Assembly: GCA_023412805.1 (NCBI GenBank)
Contig: JAEZRM010000064.1
Location: forward strand, 124,001-188,000
Origin: Pseudomonadota bacterium
Lineage (GTDB): Bacteria; Pseudomonadota; Alphaproteobacteria; Rhizobiales; Hyphomicrobiaceae
DNA length: 64,000 nucleotides
Direction of reading: 5' to 3'
Made by a program: the position numbers and the translations under genes. How positions within the stretch are numbered: the first letter of the stretch is position 1; each line of letters begins with the position of its first letter. Below the pieces are notes generated by a model that had not been told where the DNA came from, did not search any database, and saw nothing but the letters and a program-made list of their open reading frames with translations. This document shows positions 25,887 through 33,852 of this stretch, one piece after another.

Positions 25887-26324
25887 ATGAAAGAGCCGAC
25901 CAAAGTGAGCGCCACGATCAGCGCCGGTGGACAGCCGACTGAAGAGGATATCGCGGCACTGAAAGCTGCCGGATATCGCAAGATCATCAATCTGCGCCGT
26001 CCTGGTGAACAGAACCAGCCACTCGATCCGCAGGCCCAAGGCGAGGTGGTGGTGGGTGCGGGCATGGCTTACGCCCACATTCCCGTCGATCCGAAAAACC
26101 TTCATCCTTCGTCCGCTGCTGCCGTGATCAAGGAGATCGAGGAAGCAGATGGCCCAGTCTACATCCATTGCGCGGCCGGCGGTCGGGCTGTGACGCACGC
26201 TCTGCTGGCGGATGGGAAGGGCAAGTCCGCGGACGCGGTGTTCAAGAAGGCCGAGGAGATCGGCGCGCCTGTCACCGATGAGGGCTTCAAGGCCTTCGTG
26301 CAGAAGGTCGCGGACGGGAAGTAG
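25887..26324 (+). CDS. DUF442 family protein (tyrosine-phosphatase-like fold)
   Basis: A 145-residue protein with the DUF442 / TIGR01244 pattern. It has an N-terminal strand with SAGGQPTEEDIAALKAAGYR, then KIINLRRPGEQNQP, and the cysteine loop YIHCAAGGRAVTHALL, a Cys-x4-Arg P-loop. The family is linked to phosphatase or sulfur-transfer folds and, in sulfide-oxidising proteins, to persulfide chemistry; activity here is unproven. The gene lies 30 bases after glxD and 36 before glnT, so it is embedded in the nitrogen operon. A role tied to amine or thiol metabolism is an inference from position only. Confidence 0.85.
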   Translation: MKEPTKVSATISAGGQPTEEDIAALKAAGYRKIINLRRPGEQNQPLDPQAQGEVVVGAGMAYAHIPVDPKNLHPSSAAAVIKEIEEADGPVYIHCAAGGRAVTHALLADGKGKSADAVFKKAEEIGAPVTDEGFKAFVQKVADGK

Positions 26325-26360
26325 ACACACAACATCGTCAACGTCGGAGGCGCGCATCGC

Positions 26361-27662
26361 ATGTCCTTGTCAGAGTACGCGGAGATAAAGGGGGTCAAGT
26401 ATTTCTTGATCTCGTTCGTGGATCTCTTCGGGACCATGCGCGCCAAGATCGTTCCGGCGACCGCGATCGACAGCGTGGCGAAGTCCGGCGCCGGTTTTGC
26501 CGGCTTCGCCGCCTGGTTCGACATGACGCCGGCGCATCCCGATGTGCTCGTGTCGCCCGATCCTGAGACCGTCATCCAGCTTCCCTGGAAGCCGGAGGTT
26601 GCCTGGGTGACGGGCGATCTCGTCATGGATGGCAAGCCGGTCGATCAGAATCCGCGTCAGGTGCTGAAGCGAGTCATTGCGGACGCGGCGCGCGACGGCG
26701 TGGAAATGAAGACGGGCGTCGAGTGCGAGTACTTCCTGATCTCGCCGGATGGTACATCGATTTCCGATGCGGCCGACTTCCAAGCCAAGCCCTGCTACGA
26801 TCAGCAGGCGCTCATGCGGCGCTACGATGTGATCAAGGAGATTTGCGACTCCATGATCACGCTCGGCTGGGGCCCGTACCAGAATGACCACGAGGACGCG
26901 AACGGCCAGTTCGAAATGAACTGGGAGTTCGATACGTGCCTCAGGACGGCCGACAAGCACGCCTTCTTCAAGTTCATGGTGAAGTCGATCGCGGAGAAGC
27001 ACGGGCTGCGGGCGACGTTCATGCCGAAGCCCTTCGCGAACCTCACTGGCAACGGCTGCCACGCGCACGTTTCACTCTGGTCAACGAGCACCGGTAAGTG
27101 TGTATTCGATGATGCAGCGGGTGAGCTCGGTCTTTCGCAGATAGCTTATCATTTCATCGGCGGGCTTCTGCATTCGGCCGGATCGCTGGCCGCGATCACG
27201 AATCCGACCGTGAACTCCTACAAGCGCATCAATGCGCCGCCGACGACGTCCGGCGCGACATGGTCGCCGAACTCGATTTCCTATGCAGGCAATAATCGCA
27301 CGCACATGATCCGCATTCCCGATGCGGGGCGCTTCGAGCTTCGCCTCGCGGATGGTGCGGCCAATCCTTATCTCCTGCAGGCGGCGATCCTGGCCGCGGG
27401 CCTCGACGGCATGCGCAACAAGCGCGATCCTGGTAAGCGCCTCGACATCAACATGTACACCGAGGGGCATACGGTGAAGGACGTGAAGAAGCTGCCGCTC
27501 AACCTTCTCGATGCGCTCCGTAAATTCGAGACGAGCGATATGCTCAAGGCCGCGTGGGGCGAGCCGACGGTCGCGTCGTACGCCAAGTTGCGCCACGCCG
27601 ACTGGAACGATTATGCGCGCCACCTCACGGATTGGGAGCGCCAGACGACGCTGGATTGCTGA
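26361..27662 (+). CDS. glnT: Glutamine synthetase-like ligase, GlnT / type III glutamate-ammonia ligase
   Basis: A 433-residue ligase of the glutamine synthetase superfamily. Visible motifs are GVECEYFLIS and EMNWEFDTCLRTADKHAF (metal-binding glutamates), GNGCHAHVSLW, NPTVNSYKRINAPPT (ATP site) and RFELRLADGAANPYLL. It belongs to the group with rhizobial GlnT and gamma-glutamylmethylamide synthetase (GmaS). These accept ammonia or methylamine, and the sequence alone does not settle which. Location behind glxBCD mirrors the gmaS-mgsABC pairing of the N-methylglutamate pathway. No mgdABCD (N-methylglutamate dehydrogenase) genes are present in the window. It converges on sufT with only 20 bases between. 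Confidence 0.88.
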   Translation: MSLSEYAEIKGVKYFLISFVDLFGTMRAKIVPATAIDSVAKSGAGFAGFAAWFDMTPAHPDVLVSPDPETVIQLPWKPEVAWVTGDLVMDGKPVDQNPRQVLKRVIADAARDGVEMKTGVECEYFLISPDGTSISDAADFQAKPCYDQQALMRRYDVIKEICDSMITLGWGPYQNDHEDANGQFEMNWEFDTCLRTADKHAFFKFMVKSIAEKHGLRATFMPKPFANLTGNGCHAHVSLWSTSTGKCVFDDAAGELGLSQIAYHFIGGLLHSAGSLAAITNPTVNSYKRINAPPTTSGATWSPNSISYAGNNRTHMIRIPDAGRFELRLADGAANPYLLQAAILAAGLDGMRNKRDPGKRLDINMYTEGHTVKDVKKLPLNLLDALRKFETSDMLKAAWGEPTVASYAKLRHADWNDYARHLTDWERQTTLDC

Positions 27663-27682
27663 TGGCGTGCCGCGAATCGCAC

Positions 27683-28123
27683 TCAGAACATATTGAGTGC
27701 GAGGCGGGCCTCATCGGACATGCGGCTCTGGTCCCACGGCGGATCGAAAGTCAGGTTCACCGTGACCTGGCCCACGCCATCGACACTGGCGATGGCGTTC
27801 TCCACCCAAATGGGCATCTCGCCGGCGACCGGGCAACCGGGCGCGGTCAGTGTCATGTCGACGCCGATATTGCGATCATCGTCGATGTCGATCTTGTAGA
27901 TCAGGCCGAGTTCGTAGATGTCAGCCGGAATCTCGGGATCGTAAACCGTCTTGAGGGCCGCGACGATATCCGCGGTCATCTGTTCGAGCTGCTCCGCCGA
28001 GAGTTTCGAGCCTTCGACGGGCGTGCCGCCCTCGGCGACCGACGGCACAGCGGTTCGGGCCGGTGCTTCGGACGCATCGGCGCCGACGGTCAGCGTATCG
28101 CGCTCCACTGGCTTTCCATCCAT
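27683..28123 (-). CDS. sufT: SUF-associated DUF59/MIP18 protein (SufT)
   Basis: A 146-residue protein whose C-terminal 105 residues form a MIP18/DUF59 domain: TVYDPEIPADIYELGLIYKI, then the hyper-reactive cysteine loop LTAPGCPVAGEMP and LTFDPPWDQSRMS. SufT assists maturation of Fe-S proteins. The N-terminal 40 residues are a low-complexity acidic/alanine-rich leader. The ATG at 28123 has GGAGTGAG in front. It is the last gene of the suf operon, 13 bases after sufS. No A-type carrier (sufA) or sufE follows. Confidence 0.9.
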   Translation of the reverse strand: MDGKPVERDTLTVGADASEAPARTAVPSVAEGGTPVEGSKLSAEQLEQMTADIVAALKTVYDPEIPADIYELGLIYKIDIDDDRNIGVDMTLTAPGCPVAGEMPIWVENAIASVDGVGQVTVNLTFDPPWDQSRMSDEARLALNMF

Positions 28124-28136
28124 GGGGCTCACTCCA

Positions 28137-29396
28137 TTACGCGAAGAAGTCGTGCGCTTTGATGAGCGCCTCGATGAGGGCGTCCACTTCGGCGCGTGTA
28201 TTGTACATGGCGAACGATGCGCGGCACGTCGCGGAGACGCCGAGGCGCTCCATGAGCGGCTGCGCGCAGTGATGGCCGGCACGCACGGCCACACCCGAGC
28301 GATCTATGATCGTCGAGATGTCGTGCGGGTGCATACCGTCGATATTGAAGGCGACGATTGAGCCTTTGCCCGGTGCGCGACCATAGATTTTCAGCCAGTT
28401 CAACTCGGCGAGGCGCTGATGGGCATAGCCGCGCAGGTCCGCCTCGTGTGCGGCGATGTTCTCGCGCCCGATCTGCATCATGTAACTGAGTGCCGCGCCG
28501 AGCCCGATGGCTTGCACAATGGGTGGCGTACCAGCCTCGAACTTGTGGGGCGTGACGCCGTACGTGACGTTGTCGGTGGTGACAGTCTCGATCATCTCGC
28601 CGCCGCCGAGGAAGGGCGGCATGGCATCGAGGTGCTTCTTCTTGGCGTAGAGCACGCCGATGCCCGTCGGCCCATACACCTTGTGGCCGGTGAAAGCATA
28701 GAAATCACAGTCGAGAGCCTGCACGTCGACGGGCATATGCACGGCGGCCTGCGCACCATCGACGAACACGGGAATGCCGCGCGAGCGGGCGATGCGGACG
28801 ACATCCTTTATAGGTACGACAGTGCCGAGCACGTTCGACATGTGCGTGATGGCAACGAGACGCGTGCGCGGCGTGATCAGCTTCTCGAAGGCTTCGAGGT
28901 CCAGCACACCATCGTCACTGATCGGCGCCCACTTCAGCACGCAGCCCTTGCGCTCGCGCAGGAAGTGCCACGGTACGATGTTGGAATGGTGCTCCATGAT
29001 GGAGAGGACGATCTCGTCACCCTCCTTGAAGTCCGCGCCGAAGCTGTAGGAGAGAAGGTTCACCGCTTCGGTGATGCTCTTCGTGAAGATCACCTGATCG
29101 ACGCTCGGCGCATTGATGAAGCGCCGAGCGATCTCGCGCGCCTCCTCGAATTTCGCTGTCGCCGTGTTGGAGAGATAGTGGAGACCGCGATGGACGTTCG
29201 CGTACTCCATCTTGTAGGCGTGATCGATTGCGTCGAGAACCGCGCGCGGCTTCTGCGCGGACGCGCCATTGTCGAGATAGACGAGCGGCTTGCCGTAGAC
29301 TTCGCGGAAGAGGATCGGGAAATCCGCCCGGATGCGCTCGACATCGAAGCCCGCGGCGCCCGATGGCGTCTCAGCGGTTGTTTCGGTGGTGGCCAT
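28137..29396 (-). CDS. sufS: Cysteine desulfurase SufS
   Basis: A PLP enzyme (419 residues) that supplies sulfur for Fe-S cluster assembly. It is a group II desulfurase by its long form and motifs: YLDNGASAQKP at the start, THMSNVLGT, the PLP lysine in FTGHKVYGPTG, and the active cysteine in RAGHHCAQPLMERLG. An N-terminal extension of about 18 residues is rich in Thr and Ala. It lies 47 bases after sufD in the same operon. Activity usually needs SufE or SufU, neither of which is visible here, so a partner must be encoded elsewhere. Confidence 0.97.
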   Translation of the reverse strand: MATTETTAETPSGAAGFDVERIRADFPILFREVYGKPLVYLDNGASAQKPRAVLDAIDHAYKMEYANVHRGLHYLSNTATAKFEEAREIARRFINAPSVDQVIFTKSITEAVNLLSYSFGADFKEGDEIVLSIMEHHSNIVPWHFLRERKGCVLKWAPISDDGVLDLEAFEKLITPRTRLVAITHMSNVLGTVVPIKDVVRIARSRGIPVFVDGAQAAVHMPVDVQALDCDFYAFTGHKVYGPTGIGVLYAKKKHLDAMPPFLGGGEMIETVTTDNVTYGVTPHKFEAGTPPIVQAIGLGAALSYMMQIGRENIAAHEADLRGYAHQRLAELNWLKIYGRAPGKGSIVAFNIDGMHPHDISTIIDRSGVAVRAGHHCAQPLMERLGVSATCRASFAMYNTRAEVDALIEALIKAHDFFA

Positions 29397-29443
29397 GATC
29401 TCATCCTATCCGGGCAATGTCCGCTGCCCGGTCGCTCGTTCGG

Positions 29444-30766
29444 TTATTCGGCGCGCAGCCATCCGATCGCCAACGTCCCAAGGGCCTCACGGACTGCTTC
29501 GTTCTCGATCTTCTCGACGGCCTCGCCGATGAAGCTCTCCGTCAGCATGGCGCGCGCAATGTCCGGCGGAATGCCGCGCGAGCGACAGTAAAAGAGCAGC
29601 TCGGCATCGATCTCGGTGCACGTGGCGCCGTGACCGCACACCACATCGTCGGCATAGATCTCCAGCTCGGGCTTCGAGGAGAACTGCGCATCTGGTGAGA
29701 GCATAAGCGCCTGCGACATCTGCTTGCCGTCAGTCTTCTGGGCGTCGGGGCGTACGATGATCTTGCCCTGGAAGATGCCGTGAGCGCGTCCGTCAAGCAC
29801 GCCCTTGAAGAGCTCGCGGCTCTCGCAATGCGGCACGGCATGATCGACGACGAGTGTCGTGTCGATATGCTCGTTGCCACGTGCGAGGAAGGCGCCGGAG
29901 AGGTCGAGCTTCCCGCCCTCGCCGTTGAACGTGATGTTGATGTCGTTGCGCGCAAGCGCCGGGCTCGCGGTGAGCTGGAAGCCGCGATAGGTCGCGTCCT
30001 TGCCGAGCTTCGTGTTCCACGTCGCCAGATGCGTCGAGCCGGCCGCATCGACGAGGCTCTTGATGTGGTCGCAGATGGCGCCATCGGCGAGCGTGACGTC
30101 GGTGACGACGTTGGCGAGCGCACTGCTCGCCGCGCCGGCAACCGCGACGTGCGCCTCGATGAGCGTGAGTTTCGCGCCGGCTTCCAGGCTGACGACATTG
30201 CGCGCGACGACGGCGCTCGGGTCGGTCGATGTGCGCGCGTGGACGAGAAGCACCGGCCGCCCGGGATCCTGATCCTTGCGCACCTTGAGTAATACGCCGT
30301 CGCTCATGAAGGCCGTGTTGAGCGCGACAACGGCACCGCCGTCAGCAGCGAACTTGCTTTCGAGCCACGCCGGCGCTTTCGCCAGCATGGCCGCGAGCGA
30401 CATCAGCTCGATAGCCGTGGCTTCGGCCGTGACCTTCGAGAGCTCGGCGCTATAGACGCCATCGACGAGCACAATGCGCTCAGCGTCCAGCCCGGCAAGT
30501 GGCCCGAGTGCGCCATCGATGTCTGCCGCGCTGACGGGCTTGGATGCCGCCGACGCAGGCGCGGGTACGTCGCGCAGGCGCTCACGCAGGTCGGTGTACT
30601 TCCATTCCTCGACACGGCGGTTCGGCAGGCCATTGGCCGTGAAGGCGTCCATGGCGCGCGTGCGCAAGGCGCCGACCCAACCGGTACCCGGCAGGTTCGC
30701 TGCAGCGCTATCGAACTGCTCGCGCAGCTGGGTTTCAGCCTTGGTCTTCAGAGTGGTGACATTCAT
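29444..30766 (-). CDS. sufD: Fe-S cluster assembly protein SufD
   Basis: SufD (440 residues) pairs with SufB in the SufBC2D scaffold where clusters are built. The N-terminal helical part is followed by a right-handed parallel beta-helix and ends with the conserved region DVVCGHGATCTEIDAELLFY and CRSRGIPPDIARAMLTE, including the histidine that acts near the SufB interface. The ATG at 30766 was chosen over an upstream start at 30802 that would overlap sufC; a GAGG site precedes it. It lies 7 bases after sufC. Confidence 0.95.
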   Translation of the reverse strand: MNVTTLKTKAETQLREQFDSAAANLPGTGWVGALRTRAMDAFTANGLPNRRVEEWKYTDLRERLRDVPAPASAASKPVSAADIDGALGPLAGLDAERIVLVDGVYSAELSKVTAEATAIELMSLAAMLAKAPAWLESKFAADGGAVVALNTAFMSDGVLLKVRKDQDPGRPVLLVHARTSTDPSAVVARNVVSLEAGAKLTLIEAHVAVAGAASSALANVVTDVTLADGAICDHIKSLVDAAGSTHLATWNTKLGKDATYRGFQLTASPALARNDINITFNGEGGKLDLSGAFLARGNEHIDTTLVVDHAVPHCESRELFKGVLDGRAHGIFQGKIIVRPDAQKTDGKQMSQALMLSPDAQFSSKPELEIYADDVVCGHGATCTEIDAELLFYCRSRGIPPDIARAMLTESFIGEAVEKIENEAVREALGTLAIGWLRAE

Positions 30767-30773
30767 TGTGGCC

Positions 30774-31529
30774 TCACGCGGCCTTGCCGGTGAAATCGGC
30801 ATAACCGGATTTCTCGAGCTCGAGCGCCAGCTCCTTGCCGCCGGTCTTTTGGATGCGGCCCTTGGCGAGCACGTGCACCTTGTCGGGCACGATGTAGTTC
30901 AGGAGGCGCTGATAGTGGGTGATGACCAGCATGGCGCGATCCGGGCCGCGCAGCTTGGTCGCGCCCTCGGAGACGATCCGGATGGCGTCGATGTCGAGGC
31001 CGGAGTCCGTCTCGTCGAGCACGCAGAGTGTCGGCGCCAGCACGGCCATCTGCAGGATCTCCATGCGCTTCTTCTCGCCGCCGGAGAAGCCGACGTTGAG
31101 CGGGCGCTTGAGCATCTCGTCGCTGACGCCGAGCTCAGCGGCCTTGGCGCGTACGAACTTCAGGAACTCAGGCGTCGTCAGCTCTTTCTCGCCACGCTTC
31201 TTGCGCACGGCATTGAGGGCGGCCCGCAGGAAAGTCATGGTCGCGACGCCGGGAATCTCCATGGGATACTGGAAGGCGAGGAACACGCCCTTCGCAGCGC
31301 GCTCGTCAGGCGCCATTTCGAGGATAGACTCGCCATTCCAGAGAATGTCGCCTTCGGTAACCTCGTAGTCGTCGCGGCCGGCGAGGACATAGGCAAGCGT
31401 CGACTTGCCGGAACCGTTCGGACCCATGATGGCGTGCACCTCGCCTTTGGGGATCACGAGGTCGATGCCGCGCAGGATCTCGGTGCCGTCCTCGGCAATG
31501 CGGGCGTGAAGGTTCTTGATCTCGAGCAT
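30774..31529 (-). CDS. sufC: Fe-S cluster assembly ATPase SufC
   Basis: An ABC-type ATPase of 251 residues that drives shape changes of the SufBCD scaffold. Walker A (GPNGSGKSTLAYVLAG), Q-loop region, ABC signature (FSGGEKKRMEILQM) and Walker B (LCVLDETDSGLDIDA) are all intact, with the SufC-typical SGGEKKR variant. The start at 31529 fits the MLEIKNLHARI opening of the family. The distance to the next upstream gene (about 250 bases) is unusual for this operon and is filled by a palindromic repeat. Confidence 0.97.
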   Translation of the reverse strand: MLEIKNLHARIAEDGTEILRGIDLVIPKGEVHAIMGPNGSGKSTLAYVLAGRDDYEVTEGDILWNGESILEMAPDERAAKGVFLAFQYPMEIPGVATMTFLRAALNAVRKKRGEKELTTPEFLKFVRAKAAELGVSDEMLKRPLNVGFSGGEKKRMEILQMAVLAPTLCVLDETDSGLDIDAIRIVSEGATKLRGPDRAMLVITHYQRLLNYIVPDKVHVLAKGRIQKTGGKELALELEKSGYADFTGKAA

Positions 31530-31550
31530 GACGTAACCAGTCTCCAGTTT

Positions 31551-31671
31551 TTCCCCTTCTCCCCGTTCTTACGGGGAGAAGGCCGGGATGAGGGGCGGGA
31601 ACTTGCGCGACGTTTGCGTTTGCCGCCGCCCCTCACCCTGACCCTCTCCCCGTAAGAACGGGGAGAGGGGA
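31551..31671. repeat. Nested palindromic intergenic repeat in the suf operon
   Basis: Two arms of about 48 bases (31551-31600 and 31623-31671) are near-perfect inverted copies, and each arm contains its own small hairpin CCCCGT-TCTT-ACGGGG. The CCTCACCCTGACCCTCTC sequence in the right arm is of a kind widely scattered between genes in proteobacteria. It lies within the transcribed suf operon between the small protein gene and sufC. It could act as an mRNA processing or stabilising structure, or merely be a passenger element. Confidence 0.85.
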
Positions 31672-31781
31672 ATGTCTCTCCAACTTCAACTTCAGCGGCC
31701 CATTCGAACCGCAAAAACTCGTCCTTCAGCGCCGCTGCCGCGGCACCCCCCGTGTCGTCAGCTCGCTCAGTCTTGTGAGGC

Positions 31782-32060
31782 TCAGGCGGCCTGTTGCGGG
31801 CTCGCCATTTCCAGCTCGATCTCCGAGGGATAGAGCACGCCGAGCCAATCACAGGCGTCCGGCGACTTGTGGCCGAACTCCACGAGGAAGGCCTGGCCCT
31901 GCTCCAGCGTCTCAAGGACCGTCACCTGGGAGCCCAGGCGAAGCGTGAGGCCGGGCCGCTTGATCGACAGGGCGTTGCGCTGTTTGCACTCGCTCTCCCC
32001 GATCTCGCGTGTGAGCCGTGCCCTCATCGTCACCTGACCGAATCCAGCTGCGTCACTCAT
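31782..32060 (-). CDS. Small uncharacterised SUF-operon protein, SH3-like
   Basis: A 92-residue protein encoded between sufB and sufC. The ATG at 32060 has an excellent AGGAG site, so it is a real gene. After a basic N-terminal 40 residues, the rest (LRLGSQVTVLETLEQGQAF, then LVEFGHKSPDACDWLGVLYP and SEIELE) looks like a small beta barrel with alternating hydrophobic strands, similar in pattern to DUF4926 or NifZ-type SH3-like proteins; this is a resemblance, not a match. Two cysteines (in GESECKQ and PDACDW) are not in a metal-binding arrangement. Its position inside the suf operon suggests a link to Fe-S assembly, but its function is unknown. Confidence 0.78.
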   Translation of the reverse strand: MSDAAGFGQVTMRARLTREIGESECKQRNALSIKRPGLTLRLGSQVTVLETLEQGQAFLVEFGHKSPDACDWLGVLYPSEIELEMASPQQAA

Positions 32061-32274
32061 TGCTTGCTCCTAAGATTGGGCAGCCACCGCATTGGCGCCC
32101 CCTCGTTTCGCTCCCAGCACGACGTGGTGATGGGCCTCCCGACCCGACACCATCTTTTTTGGTCCGACCTGTGGCCGAATGTCGCCATCCTACACATTCC
32201 CGGTTCAATTGGCAGGCTTTCGCACATGAATTTTTCCTGCAAGCTCGCAACCGAACGATGTTTATTCACCTACC

Positions 32275-33807
32275 CTAACCCACGCTTCCCTCAAGGCTGA
32301 TGCCGATAAGCTTCTGCGTCTCGGCCATGAACTCCATGGGCAGATGCTGGAGGACATCGCGGACGAAGCCGTTCACGACAAGGGCGATGGCTTCCTCGGA
32401 CGAGAGGCCGCGCTGCGTGCAGTAAAAGAGCATGTTGTCCGAGATCTTCGAAGTTGTGGCCTCGTGCTCGAACTGGGCGGACGAATTGCGGGCCTCGAGG
32501 TACGGCACAGTGTGCGCGCCGCACTTGTCGCCGATCAAGAGGCTGTCGCAGTTGGTGAAATTGCGCGCGCCCGTAGCCTTGCGATGGGCCGAGACGAGAC
32601 CGCGATACGTGTTCTGCGACTTGCCGGCGGCAATCCCCTTCGAGATGATCCGGCTCGTCGTGTTGCGGCCGAGGTGGATCATCTTCGTGCCGCTATCGAC
32701 CTGCTGGTAACCGTTCGAGATCGCAATCGAATAGAACTCGCCACGACTGTTGTCACCGCGGAGAATGCAGCTCGGATACTTCCAGGTGATGGCCGAGCCG
32801 GTTTCGACCTGCGTCCACGAGATCTTCGAGTTCTTGCCGCGGCAGTCACCGCGCTTCGTCACGAAATTGAAGATGCCGCCCTTGCCGTCCTTGTCGCCGG
32901 GATACCAGTTCTGGACGGTCGAGTACTTGATCTCGGCATCGTCGAGCGCGATCAGCTCGACCACGGCGGCGTGAAGCTGGTTCTCGTCGCGCATCGGGGC
33001 CGTGCAGCCCTCCAGGTACGAGACGTAAGAGCCCTTGTCGGCAATGATGAGCGTGCGCTCGAACTGGCCCGTGTCCTTCTCGTTGATGCGGAAGTACGTC
33101 GACAGCTCCATCGGGCAGCGTACGCCCGGCGGCACATAGACAAACGAGCCGTCCGAGAAGACCGCAGAGTTGAGCGCGGCATAGAAGTTGTCGGACTGCG
33201 GCACGACCGTGCCCAGATACTTATTCACCAGCTCGGGGTGCTCGCGCAGTGCTTCCGAGATCGAGCAGAAGATCACGCCGGCCTTGGCGAGCTCCTTCTT
33301 GAAGGTCGTGACGACTGAGACGGAATCGAACACAGCGTCGATCGCGACTTTGCCCTTCATGCTCGCATAGCCGTCGGCGCCTTCGCTCCCCTCATCGCTC
33401 GGGCTAGGCTCGCCGGCCTTGCGCACGCCGGCCAGGATCTCCTGCTCCTTGAGCGGAATGCCAAGCTTCGCGTACGTCGCCAACAGCTGCGGGTCGACCT
33501 CGTCAAGGCTCTTCGGGCCTGTCGTCCCCTTCGGCGCGGAATAGTAGTAGAGGTTGTCGAAGTCGATCTTCGGATAGTCGAGCTTCGCCCAGGTCGGCTC
33601 CTTGAGCGCGCGCCAGCGGCGATAGGCATCGAGGCGCCACTCCAGCATCCAGGCCGGCTCGCCCTTCTTCTCGGAGATGAAGCGAACAATGTCCTCGCTG
33701 AGCCCGCGCGGAGCTTTCTCGGACTCGATCTCGGTCTCGAAGCCGTACTTGTACTTGTCGACGTCGATCGACTTGACCTGTTCGATGGTCTCTTGGACAG
33801 CGGCCAT
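32275..33807 (-). CDS. sufB: Fe-S cluster assembly protein SufB
   Basis: SufB (510 residues) is the main scaffold subunit on which nascent clusters form. Conserved segments include VPPGVRCPMELSTYFRINEK, CTAPMRDENQLHAAVVEL, FVTKRGDCRGKNSKISWTQV, YPSCILRGDNS and the C-terminal NCDSLLIGDKCGAHTVPYLE with the reactive cysteine region. Length is normal. The ATG at 33807 has AGGAG about 15 bases upstream. A gap of about 210 bases to the small protein gene contains no obvious terminator. Confidence 0.97.
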   Translation of the reverse strand: MAAVQETIEQVKSIDVDKYKYGFETEIESEKAPRGLSEDIVRFISEKKGEPAWMLEWRLDAYRRWRALKEPTWAKLDYPKIDFDNLYYYSAPKGTTGPKSLDEVDPQLLATYAKLGIPLKEQEILAGVRKAGEPSPSDEGSEGADGYASMKGKVAIDAVFDSVSVVTTFKKELAKAGVIFCSISEALREHPELVNKYLGTVVPQSDNFYAALNSAVFSDGSFVYVPPGVRCPMELSTYFRINEKDTGQFERTLIIADKGSYVSYLEGCTAPMRDENQLHAAVVELIALDDAEIKYSTVQNWYPGDKDGKGGIFNFVTKRGDCRGKNSKISWTQVETGSAITWKYPSCILRGDNSRGEFYSIAISNGYQQVDSGTKMIHLGRNTTSRIISKGIAAGKSQNTYRGLVSAHRKATGARNFTNCDSLLIGDKCGAHTVPYLEARNSSAQFEHEATTSKISDNMLFYCTQRGLSSEEAIALVVNGFVRDVLQHLPMEFMAETQKLIGISLEGSVG

Positions 33808-33852
33808 CTTGTTCTCCGTGCTCCTGATCGTGTCGTTTCTGTTGTGTCTCGT

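Noticed and set aside
31454..31915. Minus-strand frame running through the suf intergenic palindrome
   Set aside because: The frame exists only because the repeat has no stops. It overlaps sufC and the small protein gene and has no ribosome binding site.
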